From positions 36,323,321 through 36,387,320 of the forward strand of contig NC_133115.1 in NCBI RefSeq assembly GCF_022965805.1: a stretch of 64,000 nucleotides of DNA, given 5' to 3'. Shown in pieces: positions 51,773-62,660 of this stretch (positions are counted from its first letter, which is position 1; the number at the start of each line of letters is the position of its first letter). Made by a program: the position numbers and the translations under genes. A model generated the notes under the pieces. It ran no database searches. It worked only from the letters and a program-made list of their open reading frames with translations, and had not been told where the DNA came from. This DNA is from Primulina eburnea. Lineage: Eukaryota > Streptophyta > Magnoliopsida > Lamiales > Gesneriaceae.

Positions 51773-52870
51773 CTACGCGACTGGCTGCATCCCGCTCAAA
51801 GATACAAGCGTAGACCTATTATTAATGAAGAGCAATTTTTTCCCAGGAGGCGCCGATGCTTTATATTTGACGCTTGCAGATTTAATACTGTAGAATATCA
51901 CGTGTTCTGCTTTTACTATAAAAAGCAATATATCATCTGTGATTGCACGAATGTAAAGATCCTCCCCCGGATACGGAAAATCTTTCAAGAAAGTTAATGG
52001 TATATCAATTTTGTTCCTACCCCATCTCTTCTTCCTGTAGTCTTCCAATATCCAGACATGAAGTCTTTGTTTCACGATGTTAACAAACGATAACGTCGCG
52101 CTGTTCCAACACAGAGGCCAGATAGTGTCCCTATCCGAGAACAAGTTGCTTGGGATGCTGACTAGCACAATTTGTTCCTTCTCCATTTCTATGCAAATTA
52201 ACTTGGAGTCACCGTTTTCGGAACCCTTAATTATGTAGAAGACATCATTGATGAGTATGTAGTCTTTCAGTTTGTCAAAATTTGGGTCATACGATATCTC
52301 AGGGATGTCAATGGATCGCCATGAAGTATCGATCCCAATCATTAGGACTTCGCAGCCTAACCGGTCATGGGCGAGTTCATCAAGATACAGATACACCAAC
52401 TTGTATTCGTGGCTGGTTGATATGAAACACATTGTCATGATCAAGACAAAAATTTTCGTACAAGGCAGAGTAAGAACCTGTTTCGTTGATGGGTTCTTTA
52501 TTCTGTATGTGTGAGTTGAGTTGCATTTCTCCAACTCTAATCCATGGAGGAAACATAAAATGGTGACTGATTCTGCAGTAGCATCCGTATCTGGATTAGG
52601 AGTTTTACCACTGTCACCATTACACGCGATTGCAAGGCTAGCCTGCATCTTCATGTGTTTCTCTACAAATCCTTGATCTTGAATTGTGTCGCGCCACAAT
52701 CTGCACACCGTTTTGAATCTCAGCAACGATAAAACAGGTAAATAACTCAATATTTCGTAGATTAATTCATATGGTAGGCATAGTTTTTCCATGTCTTCAG
52801 CTGAGTTGGCCGTTCTTTGCCTTTTCGATTTCGCTGAGTTCGGCGCCTTTCTTTGCCTCTTCGATTTCAT
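51773..52870 (-). CDS. F-box protein with F-box-associated C-terminal domain
   Basis: Substrate-recognition subunit of an SCF ubiquitin ligase. 365 residues from the ATG at 52870 (MKSKRQRKAPNSAK). The frame is open a further 21 codons, but a TTTTTGCAG acceptor lies just before this ATG, so an upstream leader exon is likely. The F-box is at residues about 30-70: LPYELIYEILSYLPVLSLLR then FKTVCRLWRDTIQD. The rest resembles the beta-propeller-like F-box-associated domain (YRIKNPSTKQVLTLPC, YKLVYLYLDELA, SWRSIDIP, LHVWILEDY). The basic N-terminus carries KSKRQRxxxNSA twice in tandem, a plausible nuclear signal (inference). Target unknown. The first ATG-proximal region is not conserved in the family. 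Confidence 0.85.
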   Translation of the reverse strand: MKSKRQRKAPNSAKSKRQRTANSAEDMEKLCLPYELIYEILSYLPVLSLLRFKTVCRLWRDTIQDQGFVEKHMKMQASLAIACNGDSGKTPNPDTDATAESVTILCFLHGLELEKCNSTHTYRIKNPSTKQVLTLPCTKIFVLIMTMCFISTSHEYKLVYLYLDELAHDRLGCEVLMIGIDTSWRSIDIPEISYDPNFDKLKDYILINDVFYIIKGSENGDSKLICIEMEKEQIVLVSIPSNLFSDRDTIWPLCWNSATLSFVNIVKQRLHVWILEDYRKKRWGRNKIDIPLTFLKDFPYPGEDLYIRAITDDILLFIVKAEHVIFYSIKSASVKYKASAPPGKKLLFINNRSTLVSLSGMQPVA

Positions 52871-53086
52871 TCCTCTGCAAAAATTATCAAGCATAAAACG
52901 AGAGAACCAGCTAAAATAAAGTAGAAGTTGCATTATAACATAACCCAGTCCAAATACACTAGATAATATGAAATAAAAAGCATCTATTCAAAAAAATATA
53001 ACTTTTTAGCTAGAACGAAAAAATAAACAATTCATGATTTATATATGCTATGACTATCTTTCTTCTTATTTTTTCAATAATTTATG

Positions 53087-53671
53087 GGCAAAAAATTGTT
53101 TGAGACGGTCTCACAGGTCATATTTGATGAGACAGATCTCTTATTTGGGTCATCCTACGAAAAAATATTACTTTTTATTCTAAGAGTATTTGTAACGCCC
53201 CAGATTTGACGACTGTCCTCACTGTACCAAGATGAGTCTTTCCAGCGTGCATTATGTCCCCACTCACATGCACCCTGGGAAATTTCCCAGGAAGTCACTC
53301 ATCCCAAAATTGCTCCAAGTCAAGCACGCTTAACTTTAGAGTTCTTATGTGATGAGCTACTGAAAAAAAGATGCAACTTCGTGATATGAGTAGTACCAAT
53401 CAAATGTTTTAAGCTCTCGTCAACTGTACAGTCCATTACATTGAACAGTCTTGGAATCTCTCTCATTCTCGTGTGGGTCGGTTCATTCATGTTCTCTTCA
53501 CCTAGAAGACTGCCAGGAGCCGCTCATTGTCCGTGCAACTGATGGCACCGGCGATCACCCCCGCCTTCTTCGGCCCCGGGCCTCACAGTATTACTTTTAT
53601 TGTGAATATCGATAGGGTTGACATGTTTCCCAGATAAAGATTCGTGAGACCATATCAGAATAGAACTACTC
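53087..53671 (+). mobile_element. MITE of the gtgagacggtctcac family, copy 6, interrupted by a solo LTR
   Basis: Starts ggcaaaaaattgtttgagac, ends gaactactc. It is flanked by taatttatg (53078-53086) and taattcatg (53672-53680), an 8-of-9 match. Leaving out the LTR at 53191-53587 and one 5-bp duplication gives 183 bp, the family's size. Confidence 0.9.
53191..53587 (-). mobile_element. Cassandra-type TRIM solo LTR with 5S rRNA-like segment
   Basis: 397 bp flanked by gtatt at 53186-53190 and 53588-53592. Forward ends are TGTAACGCCCC and CCTCACA. On the minus strand the segment 53347-53284 reads like the 3' half of a plant 5S rRNA: AAGTTAAGCGTGCTTG, a gatgagtgac block in place of GATGGGTGAC, then CTTCCTGGGAA. 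Cassandra TRIMs are known to carry 5S-derived sequence in their LTRs, and the related fragment at 29.1 kb shows an initiator-Met primer site next to an LTR end. Solo LTR, no internal region. Confidence 0.85.
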
Positions 53672-54057
53672 TAATTCATGATATGATAATATTTTTCCTC
53701 GTCTTCACTGTATAATTTAGCAAAGAGTATCATAGAATAAAAAACAAAAGCGTCACTCTCCAGAGTACCCTTATTTTTATCAGAATAAAAATATAATGAA
53801 ACTCAAACTCAAAAACTCAACTTGGTTGATCAATACTAATGCGGTATAAATATATAATGATACTAGCTCAGAAAAACTTAGTATATTTAAACATATACTT
53901 TCTATCAAATTTGATATATATATATACACGCACCAAGTGGTAAAAGATAAACATAATTAAATTAGTTATAACCATCATCAAGAAGATACAAATCAAACAC
54001 TAATATCGGAATTCCGAACCGTCGTCTCTGGCTCGCGTCTGCATATAGATGTGTTTT

Positions 54058-54715
54058 ATGCATGGTTCGCGGTCGCGGTCGCGGAGATCGGAACGGATGC
54101 TACCGTTCCAATTACAATGAAATTTCGCAGAACGGTCGCGGAACGTGTATTTTAAAAAAAAATTATAAATTATAAAAATTAAAATTTTGGAAAATATTTA
54201 TAATATGAAAATTAAAATAAATATCATTTAAATAGATTTTTGATGTAAATAAGAAATTAAAATATTTTTAAAATTTTATTAACAATTTATTGAATACAAT
54301 TTATATCGTCATTATATTTAAAATATTTTCAATCATATCAAAAATTAAATATATTATTTTTGTTCTTGTTGCAGCTGTACAAATCCCTTCCGTTCCGTTC
54401 CGTGCCGTTCTGCGTGTCCTGTTCCGTTCCGCCGTTAAATCCTCATTTTCGGTGTATGAAACGCCGATACAAGCCATCAACCTACACACCCCGGAACCTC
54501 GTCAAGGTTGCTTGCGTTCCGGCCGTTCTGTTCCCGTTTCGTCCCACCATGACTTCAATCATCTTCTTCTCCATCGACAAAAACAAAATTCATGTCCATG
54601 TGAAAGTTGAAAATTCGGATTTCACGTTCCGCAAGACCGTTCCGTTCCGCATCGCCGTTAAATCGCCACTAACGACCGTTCCAGCCGCGTCGCGGCCGTT
54701 CCGGCGAACCATATG
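54058..54715. mobile_element. GC-richer element with gaacg/cgttcc repeats and inverted ends
   Basis: Left end atggttcgcggtcgcgg and, reading inward from the right, atggttcgccggaacgg form an imperfect inverted repeat. Many gttccgttcc-type motifs lie inside, around an AT-rich part at 54150-54360. No target duplication could be read with confidence and no transposase is present, so it is a probable non-autonomous DNA transposon of unknown superfamily. The open frames across it are low-complexity artefacts. Confidence 0.5.
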
Positions 54716-56155
54716 TATACAATTTCAAGAAAATTTAACGACAGTTCAAACCTGTTAAAACTTCGAGATGATGGATGAATACGATCGGAGTTGCTTGAAA
54801 GCAGGGTCAATAATCCTCTTCACCGCCACCCGATTTGGACGTCTCCTTATTCTTATATAGAGTGCTGTACTGTACGTTATTTCAGAGGAACATATTATTA
54901 GATTAATATAGTATCTGATAAATAAAGAAAAAATCTTACAGATAAAACTTCTCCGAGAAAACGTGAGATTATCAATTACAATAAATATGATCATATATTA
55001 TAAATTTTTTGGAATTTTTCGTATATAAATAAATCCACAGTCAATTCTTAATTGTTCTCATAAATACATATGTTCTCCCTCGTATACAAATTTCTACCTT
55101 TTAAAAGTCGTATCGGTCACGCTGGGAACTTTCTATCGCCCCCCTAATTAATGAGTTTAATTGTAAAAAAACTAGATTTATGTATATACGTAAGTAGATA
55201 TTTTGAGAGACGATTTTGTTTATCTTTATTCATAGGTGAACCAAATAAAAAATATGTCTCACAAAATTGATATATGACACCGTCGCACAATAGTTTTTGT
55301 GTTAAAGTAAAGAATTTTGTTCTATTATTAAAAAATTATTACTCTAAAATATTTTGCATGTAAAAAATGCTAAGTCTATAACTTGAAAACTAAAAGGTAC
55401 ATATATTTATAATATATTTTGTTAAATTAATTTACAAAACATATTCAATTCCTTTTATTTATAACAATGTCTCACAACATATTTAGGAATTTCTGTTCCA
55501 TGGGTTTTTCATCTCGCCTTCTTCCACTACAAGCTATTAAGGAAATTTGTAAAATAGTCCTTTAATTTTCTTGTTTTGTTTTAGTCCCTTAAATAACAAA
55601 TTTTTTTGTTTTAGTCAAATAAGTTGGGCAGATGAGATTATATTTTAACATATTTATTTGGATTGAATGTTTATTGGGATTAGGATAATTTTAACTGTTT
55701 AAATTGATTTTATAGTTCATAATCATGATCTTTGAGCGCATTTAGATGAATGTGATGAAATCGAGTCACGGATTTCATATCAGCGTCACACCGAAAAGAA
55801 GAAAGAAGATAATTCAATTAAATTGGAGGAGAATTAAGGAAACTTTGAAGAAAGATTTTCAGCCGATTTTTTTATATAACTTTAGAGGATTTTCGAAGAT
55901 TCAAGAATGAATGAAATGCTGAAAATCAAGGAAATAATTGGGAAGAGGATTTTAAATTTTTAACTAACTTGGACGTGATTTTGGTGACTTGAGAGACTAG
56001 ACTTTTTGCATTATATATATCTCGCTAGATGGCTAAGTTTTTATTCTAATTGTTCACTTTGATATTTTTTCCTTTACATTTAAGGTCTTACGTTACCAAA
56101 CTTTTAATCGTTGGTTGAAGCAGACAAAACTTTGGAATTATATTGATATGAGGTA

Positions 56156-56333
56156 GAGTAGGTCTTTTGTGAGACGGAGTCACGAATCTTTATTGAGACA
56201 TGTCAATCCTACCGATATTCACAATAAAAAGTAATACTTTAGCATCAAAAATAATATTTTTTCATTGATGACTCAAATAAAAAATCAGTCTCACAAAATA
56301 CGACCCATTAAACGTATCACACAAGTTTTTTCC
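56156..56333 (-). mobile_element. MITE of the gtgagacggtctcac family, copy 7 (inverted)
   Basis: 178 bp, starting gagtaggtcttttgtgagac and ending cacacaagttttttcc. Flanks tatgaggta and tttgaggcg match at 6 of 9 positions, compatible with an old duplication. Confidence 0.75.
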
Positions 56334-57052
56334 TTTGAGGCGTGCTTGTATTTTTGTTGATTTATATTTGAGTACTATTTTTTTATTTATTATTGATTAT
56401 CGTTTAATTGCTAGACTGATGAATAATTTTTATTTCTATATTACATTGTTGAATTAGATATCAAATCCGTAACTATTTGATTATTCTAATTTATGAAGCA
56501 ATTTAGATTAATATTTTTTTTAATTTATTATATAGAAAATAATTTACTAAATTAAAATGCGGCTGCTCGCTAGCTGGTTTTTAATGCCATTATTAAATTA
56601 AATTTTATTGTTTGCAGAAATTGTTTAATTTATAATACGACAATATATTAATTAAATTTCAATAGTGAATATTTAAATACAAGAATAATTTCAATTTTCA
56701 ATCATTTTGTCTCAAAATATTCATAAATAAGTAACATCTCATACCACCATCCAAGTACTCAATGTCAGTTCATCGTTCCGCTGCAAATGGATTAATTTTT
56801 TTTTAAAAAAAAATATGTGTTAATTGGGCTAATATCAGACTCTGATTATAAATTTATATAACTAAAATTACAAAACAAGAATCATTGTATTATTAGATAA
56901 TACAACGTTTCACAACATATTTCAAATTTTGTTACTAACTTAATTTTTATTATAATTATAAAGCTTGATATAAATATAACATGTGAAGCTGGCACAAGCT
57001 CTAGCCGAGTACAGAAGAAAGATTTGATGTATATATTACCAATTATGAGACG

Positions 57053-57795
57053 TCACGCTTGGGTAGATTGTTGATTTGGTCTGTTTGCTTGGCCTCCGTG
57101 TTGATGCAGTTCCCTTTCTTCTCTCATGACAGCTGCAGCAGAAACGTAATAGGCAACCGCAAATAGTCCATGTATGAAACACAGAACCCCTCCGATGGAC
57201 AATACCCGATGGTGCACTATTCCACAATCTTTTCTTGATTTTGAGTTTGCTGATGTTCCGGAGATGAGGAGTATGAATGCAATGCCTAACATAATCCTGG
57301 AACACCGGTACAATTGTTGTTACATGTCACCAATGATGTGAAAATTCAAAGAATAATTAAACCATAAGTACCATGCTAGAACGTGGGAAGCAAAGGCGAG
57401 TTGCTTGTTAGGAGAAGCTCCTTCCATTTCTTCTTTGGATCTGATGAGGACGCAACCTGCCAGCAAATTGGTTATAATCTGAGCAAGGGACAAGAGCACA
57501 ATTGCAGCCAAACCAAGTTTGAAAGCCTGATAACTGGGGTCTCGGCATTCAAATATCCACACTCTCGAATGTTTAACCTGCAGTGCGAGAAACACACGCA
57601 CAAAAATAAATATTCGATTTCGGAAAAAAGAACATGAAAGTCTCCAAGTCTTTTTTTTCAAAGAAAAAAATCGTGTTCTATCATAATCAGATAAACCTTG
57701 CTCTGGGCAATCTCAGCCTGGATTCCAAGAATTCCTGCTGCTATATCCATAACCATGATAAGAATACAAACGAGAAAGTCCATGTTTCTTGCCAT
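57053..57795 (-). CDS. DUF1218 family four-helix membrane protein
   Basis: Three exons, 57795-57697, 57577-57372 and 57296-57053, join to 182 residues. Four hydrophobic segments: FLVCILIMVMDIAAGILGI at the N-terminus, AFKLGLAAIVLLSLAQIITN, WIMLGIAFILLISGTSA and GGVLCFIHGLFAVAYYVSA. Conserved DUF1218 positions are kept: WIFECRDPSYQAF, the Cys in NLLAGC, SKSRKDCG and HHRVLSIGGVLCF. Family members include the MODIFYING WALL LIGNIN proteins, but this one looks closer to the uncharacterised branch with MDxAAGILGIxAE, so a cell-wall role is not claimed. The N-terminus would act as a signal anchor. The third exon restores the Trp codon split by intron 2. The hydrophilic tail (about 25 residues, Gln/Asn-rich) is variable in the family. 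Confidence 0.87.
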
Positions 57796-60476
57796 GATTT
57801 TAACAGATGCAGATGGCTGTTCACTCTACGAATAGAACGGGAGTCTTCCAATCCTTGTTGCTCCTCTTCTTATTCACAGGTACGTTAATTACCAATTACC
57901 AAGCAATCAATCCTTCAAGCTGCGCTATCGAGAATCTGAATAAAGTGGATTAAACCCATATGGACGGGCTAGCTTCGGGAAAAAAGGTTCTTTTATCTCC
58001 AGATATCTCTTTGCCCTGCATTTTTAGGTGTACACACAACCAGATTCGTTTCATGGGCGACAAGAAAAGGCAGCGTGGTGTTCATTCATATATTCACCTG
58101 CATGCCATGTTACTGCATTTTTGAGATCCACCTCGAATTTCAGATAAGGGGAGAACGCATCGCATGTTTAGAATTTAATTTCCAAAGTTGAAAATCAATG
58201 AAATTAAAGTATATGAACACATTTTGATGAGAAGGTTTTACGTGATCGGTTGATCACTTTGTTGTGTTGTCGATCTGTGTTGAAGACACTCGAAAGACAA
58301 CACTCGTCAGAGCCGTAACTGTAATTTACAGGGCCTGAGACTATATGTTAAAAAAAATCTTATTGTGATAAATAACTGTAAAGCTCAGTTTGTAAATTAA
58401 AAATAACAAAACAATATATATAAGGAAAATATAATTTACGAGTTATATATTTATCTCTTTGCGATTTTTTTCTTCGTGCGCCACAACATCAACATAGCTC
58501 TAACGTAATACAGTGTCATATGAACAATTATATTGGAAAAGGATTGAAATGAGCAAAAATTGTAAGATATGTTGCTAAAATTGAAATTTATTAATATAAA
58601 CTATCAAAATAATAAAATGATAAATATCAATATTGAAAATATATGATTTTTTCTAAAAAATAACTATAATTTTTTATTCAAGAAAATAGAAAATAAAGAT
58701 ATGTAAAATAGGTAAGAATCACAATTTTTTGTGTTTATTTTTTGAAATGGGTTCAACTACATAAATTTAAGAAAAGATGCCACATAATCGACAAGTAAAA
58801 TATAACAGTTTAACACATGAATTGACACAAGATAAAATAATAAATATATTAGACAAATATTACTATTTTGTGCATACAAATTTTTAAAAAATTAATTAAT
58901 GAGCCATGTAGCTTAATTGTTTGGGCTCTACATAATTTTATTCAATCCCAATGAGCACAATCATCATATTAATCATGTTTTCAATAGGTCAATGTCTCAA
59001 TTTTTTTTTTAAATGCCAATGTACATATTATTTAGGTGTAGGCCTCAACAACATGCACGAAACCAATGATTTTTTTTGAGCCCTTGTGAGTGCTAGGCCC
59101 TGAGGCGATGGCCTCTCTCGCCTCACAGGAGGTACGGCCCTGACACTCGTGTGGAGTGTTTCTTGAAGAGTTCTCGACGGTTTTTGTTTTATGCAACATA
59201 ATATTTGCATTTATGATTTTATTGGTTGATTTTAGATGAAATTTATTTCTTTGGGTTGTCAAGGTTTTATAGTTTTTATGCTTGTCACTAGTATTGATTT
59301 TGGTAAACAATTTACAAGTTTTATAATGATAACTTTTGTCATGAGGAATTTTACAAATATTTATACTTGTACATAATTTAATCAGTCTTATCTTAGTTAT
59401 TAAAAGTTTATCTGTGTGATAAACAATACGTTCCGCTACATGTTGTGAACAATATTAACAATGCCAACACACAACACTATAATCTAATATACACAATTTA
59501 TTGTTTATGCACTCTTATTAAACAATCCCCTTTCAGTAATTGTATCTCTATCTCATCTGCTTAAATGTTTGAATTCGGTTAATGTAGGACCAACGATAAC
59601 TCCAATTATTCTACCCAAAACTATGGCCCTTGAACTGAGTTAGAACTAAGGATGGTAACTTTTAGTATAAAAATAGACATACATTCTGGTTCAGTCCAAG
59701 TCTGCCAGCCTAAACTTTAAAGCTGTTTCCTTCCAAAACAGCATGTGGTGTTGTTTAACCTAATATCAGCTTATGATTCTGCCACCCATCTTATCCACAT
59801 TTTTGTCATATTCTCTGCTTTAATGCAAAAGGAATGTTCAATTTTTCTTCAAATTTCAAGATTCTCTGGTGGTCAAAAGATATTTTTTTTTTTTACATTT
59901 TCATTTGTGCTAGAAGTTGGTATTTAACAGGTAATTTGAGAGGGTGAATGGACCCTTCAACCTCAACAAACATTTTTTAAAGTTGAGATACTTATTTGAA
60001 TGATTTCTTATATTTAAAGAAAAAAAGATAAAATTAGTTATCATAAATGGATAGAGTCAGTCACGCGTATTTTTAAGTAAACTGATGAATTTTATCGAAA
60101 TAAATTAACTTCTTCAATTTTAGTGTACGACTCATATATCGTTTACATTACTAAAATTAGGCATGATAGCTCTTTGCTAATATAAATTATAGTTTTAAAT
60201 TGGACTTCCTTGAAAATTTTCCCAACGCCAACAACTCGTATTCAAGATTGACTTCGACCAACGACTCCACATCGTTTGAAAATCATAGTTCATCGATCCC
60301 CGTTACAGAAAAGCTGAAAATCATAAGAGAAAAACACAACAAAATATAAGAACAAATTCTTTGTTCTTCCCGAATTTTGTAGTTAGTCTCCTACAAGCTT
60401 CTACATTAGATTAAGAGAATGAAACAACATTAAATAAATGAGCCATGTCGCATTAGAAATTAAGAAAACAGGATTT
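57796..60476. other. Spacer with a hAT-like element
   Basis: Upstream region of the DUF1218 gene, the element at 58308-59142, then AT-rich DNA to the 3' flank of the DUF538 gene (about 60300-60476). No gene seen. Confidence 0.6.
58308..59142. mobile_element. Non-autonomous hAT-like element, 835 bp, perfect 8-bp duplication
   Basis: Flanked by acactcgt at 58300-58307 and 59143-59150. Terminal inverted repeats: cagagccgtaact at the left and, reading inward from the right, cagggccgtacct (11 of 13). 8-bp duplication and a CAG-start TIR fit hAT. The interior is AT-rich and non-coding. Confidence 0.9.
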
Positions 60477-61032
60477 TCATTTCTGCACTTGAAACCCGAA
60501 GTCCTTCCTCGGAATCATCTCCATTAACTCACCTGCATTTCCAAAAAAAATAATAAATCAAGTTCAGAATTCTTGGCCCTATCATTAACAGAAAAAATTC
60601 TGACATACCTTGAGGATCGCAGACTGGAGGATCTTCAAATAGAGAAAGAGACATCTGTTTATGTGCAACTCCGATGTCGAACAAAATAATCCCAGATGAA
60701 GGATCATAAACAATGATATCCTTCACGGGCAACCACAGAAACAGCTCTTCTTGAGAGAGACCCTCCACCCCGATGAGCCCGCCGTAGCTGAGATTAGCTC
60801 TGACAACACTTCCGAAGGAAACCCTGGTCTCAAACTTGGCGACGCACGGGCTGTCAAAATACACTTGCAGAAGCCCGTCTTCACCGAGGTCGTAAGATTT
60901 CACGCCGTTCTTGGGGAAAAGCCCGGCGGGCAAGCCTTTGCTTTTGAGCAAGTCGTGGATTGTGCTGGAAGCTGACGCTATAAAAGAAAACAGCAAGAAA
61001 TGAACGAGAATAGCACTGCAGGAGACAGCCAT
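60477..61032 (-). CDS. DUF538 family secreted protein
   Basis: Two exons, 61032-60609 and 60532-60477, join to 159 residues, the usual size of the family. The start MAVSCSAILVHFLLFSFIAS gives a signal peptide cut near Ala-Ser-Ala-Ser. Family blocks: IHDLLKSKGLPAGLFPKNV-type start (here LPAGLFPKNGVKSY), FDSPCVAKFETRVSF, LSYGGLIGVEGLSQEELFLW, LPVKDIIVYDPSSGIILFDIG and the end MIPRKDFGFQVQK. DUF538 proteins have been linked to stress responses and proposed to bind or hydrolyse lipids or chlorophyll, but function is not settled. No lesion seen. The upstream ATG-free leader is short; the next gene lies 1.6 kb away. Confidence 0.93.
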
Positions 61033-62660
61033 TGATAGTCGTGCTTGCTTGGGTTGAGGAAGAAGAATGGATTAAAAAGGAGGGTGGTACTGGAGAAAAT
61101 TGTTGGGGCCCTACGTCTTTATTATTTTATGCGAATTCACCTCATTTGCTTAGTAAATAAAATAAAATCCTTGAAGGTCATTAGTTGGCTGACATCTTGC
61201 CAAATGCCAGAAGGGATCTATTTACTTAAGATTCATTCAGTATTTTTTTAAAAAAAATAATAAATATTTATTAATTAATTAATGTCACCTAAAATTTGAA
61301 TAGTACCATCCATAAATAAATAATATTTGTATCATTTTTTACTCTAGTGTCATCATCCAATCATCATATAATGAATCATTACAGCATATTTATAAATCAT
61401 GATGGAATGAATGATTATGATTTATTCATTCATCACACGTATCATATGTTGAGTGGACGAGTGCATTACCCACGTGGATAGTATATATGAACAATTTTTT
61501 CCTCTTATAATATCTGTGAGACCGATTGGTCGATCTATAATTAAAGTGAAAAATAATAATTTTGACATAAAACTAAAAAAATCTTATGAATCGGATAGGA
61601 TAATATAGATCCGTTTAACAAAATTTACTCGTAAGACCAAAGTTTTTTGTGTTTCTCCAAAGCTATTTTGCATCCATTTCTTCGTACCCAAATCAACTTA
61701 TTGCATATATATATGTACCATGTACAGAAAAACGAAATAAAAATTATAATTTCTTAGATAAACATCATCAATAAGTAAAGGGTAATAATGTTGGTAAGAT
61801 ATTTTAAGTGAACTAAACGACAGACAATTGGCTTAAGGCTACAAGGTTTGGTTAAAAAGAATCATTAATGTGAACAAACTTCACCTCTTTCCATCCAATA
61901 CGACGACGGAAAAATACGAGGCCAACCATACATAAGTCCATACAAAACTTAATTTAAAATTATAATTTGTCGCTTCTCTAAAAAAATAAATATTCTAATG
62001 ATAGTGAAATAAAATAAACTCATTTGTTTATGTTTAAATAATTTCATAAAATAGCAAAGTAATTGCTTGTTAGTCAGGATGCGGTATACATAAAAAATCA
62101 TATATCAGAGACTTCTTGGAGCTATGCACGAGATTTTTAATGTCAAATATTTCATATCAACATTTCAGACAGAGTGGCATACGTTAGTTGTAAATTGTAA
62201 GCGTCCTGACAAAATATGCATGCGAGTGGCTTTACGTTAATGATTTTTTAACAGCTTTACATAATAATTAATAACATATGGCAATCAATCATGTATATTA
62301 ATTTCCAAACTACGTGTTTTTCCTTAAACTTGGTTTATTCAATAAATTTCAGTACCATGCTAAGTAGTGAGGAAAGTAAGTAGCGCTGATTCTTGTTCCT
62401 CGTATACAACAGCAGACCAGGCCACACTAATAACTCAAAACATTTTCCATCTCTAGACCTTGCTTGAGATATACAAACAACAATTTCTAACCTGATATGC
62501 CTTCTGACTTGAAAATTGTCACAAGTCAATCCATAAGGTACGTCAATAATATCGCAACCTGGACGAACAAAGTGTGCAACAAAATCAGATGACAGCTTGT
62601 GATAAAATAGGAGAGTGTAGAACAATTTAACATCTAGCAGTCGTTTTTGAAAAGCTGAAT
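61033..62660. other. Spacer between DUF538 and MORF2/DAG genes
   Basis: DUF538 promoter, AT-rich DNA, and a strongly diverged copy of the MITE family near 61490-61640 (gtgagaccgattgg, cttatgaatcgg). About 62340-62660 is probably the MORF 3' UTR. No gene seen. Confidence 0.5.

Larger units (their letters stand above)
52871..57052. other. Transposon-rich spacer
   Basis: Holds MITE copy 6 split by a Cassandra-type LTR, a GC-rich inverted-repeat element at 54 kb, a degraded MITE fragment near 55195-55310 and MITE copy 7. Otherwise AT-rich; the last few hundred bases before 57053 probably include the 3' UTR of the DUF1218 gene. Confidence 0.6.

Noticed and set aside
53284..53347. Possible 5S rRNA gene
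   Set aside because: Only the 3' half resembles 5S and it lies inside an LTR with target duplications.
54290..54758. Overlapping open frames on both strands at 54.3-54.8 kb
   Set aside because: They are low-complexity products of the gttcc-rich transposon-like element.
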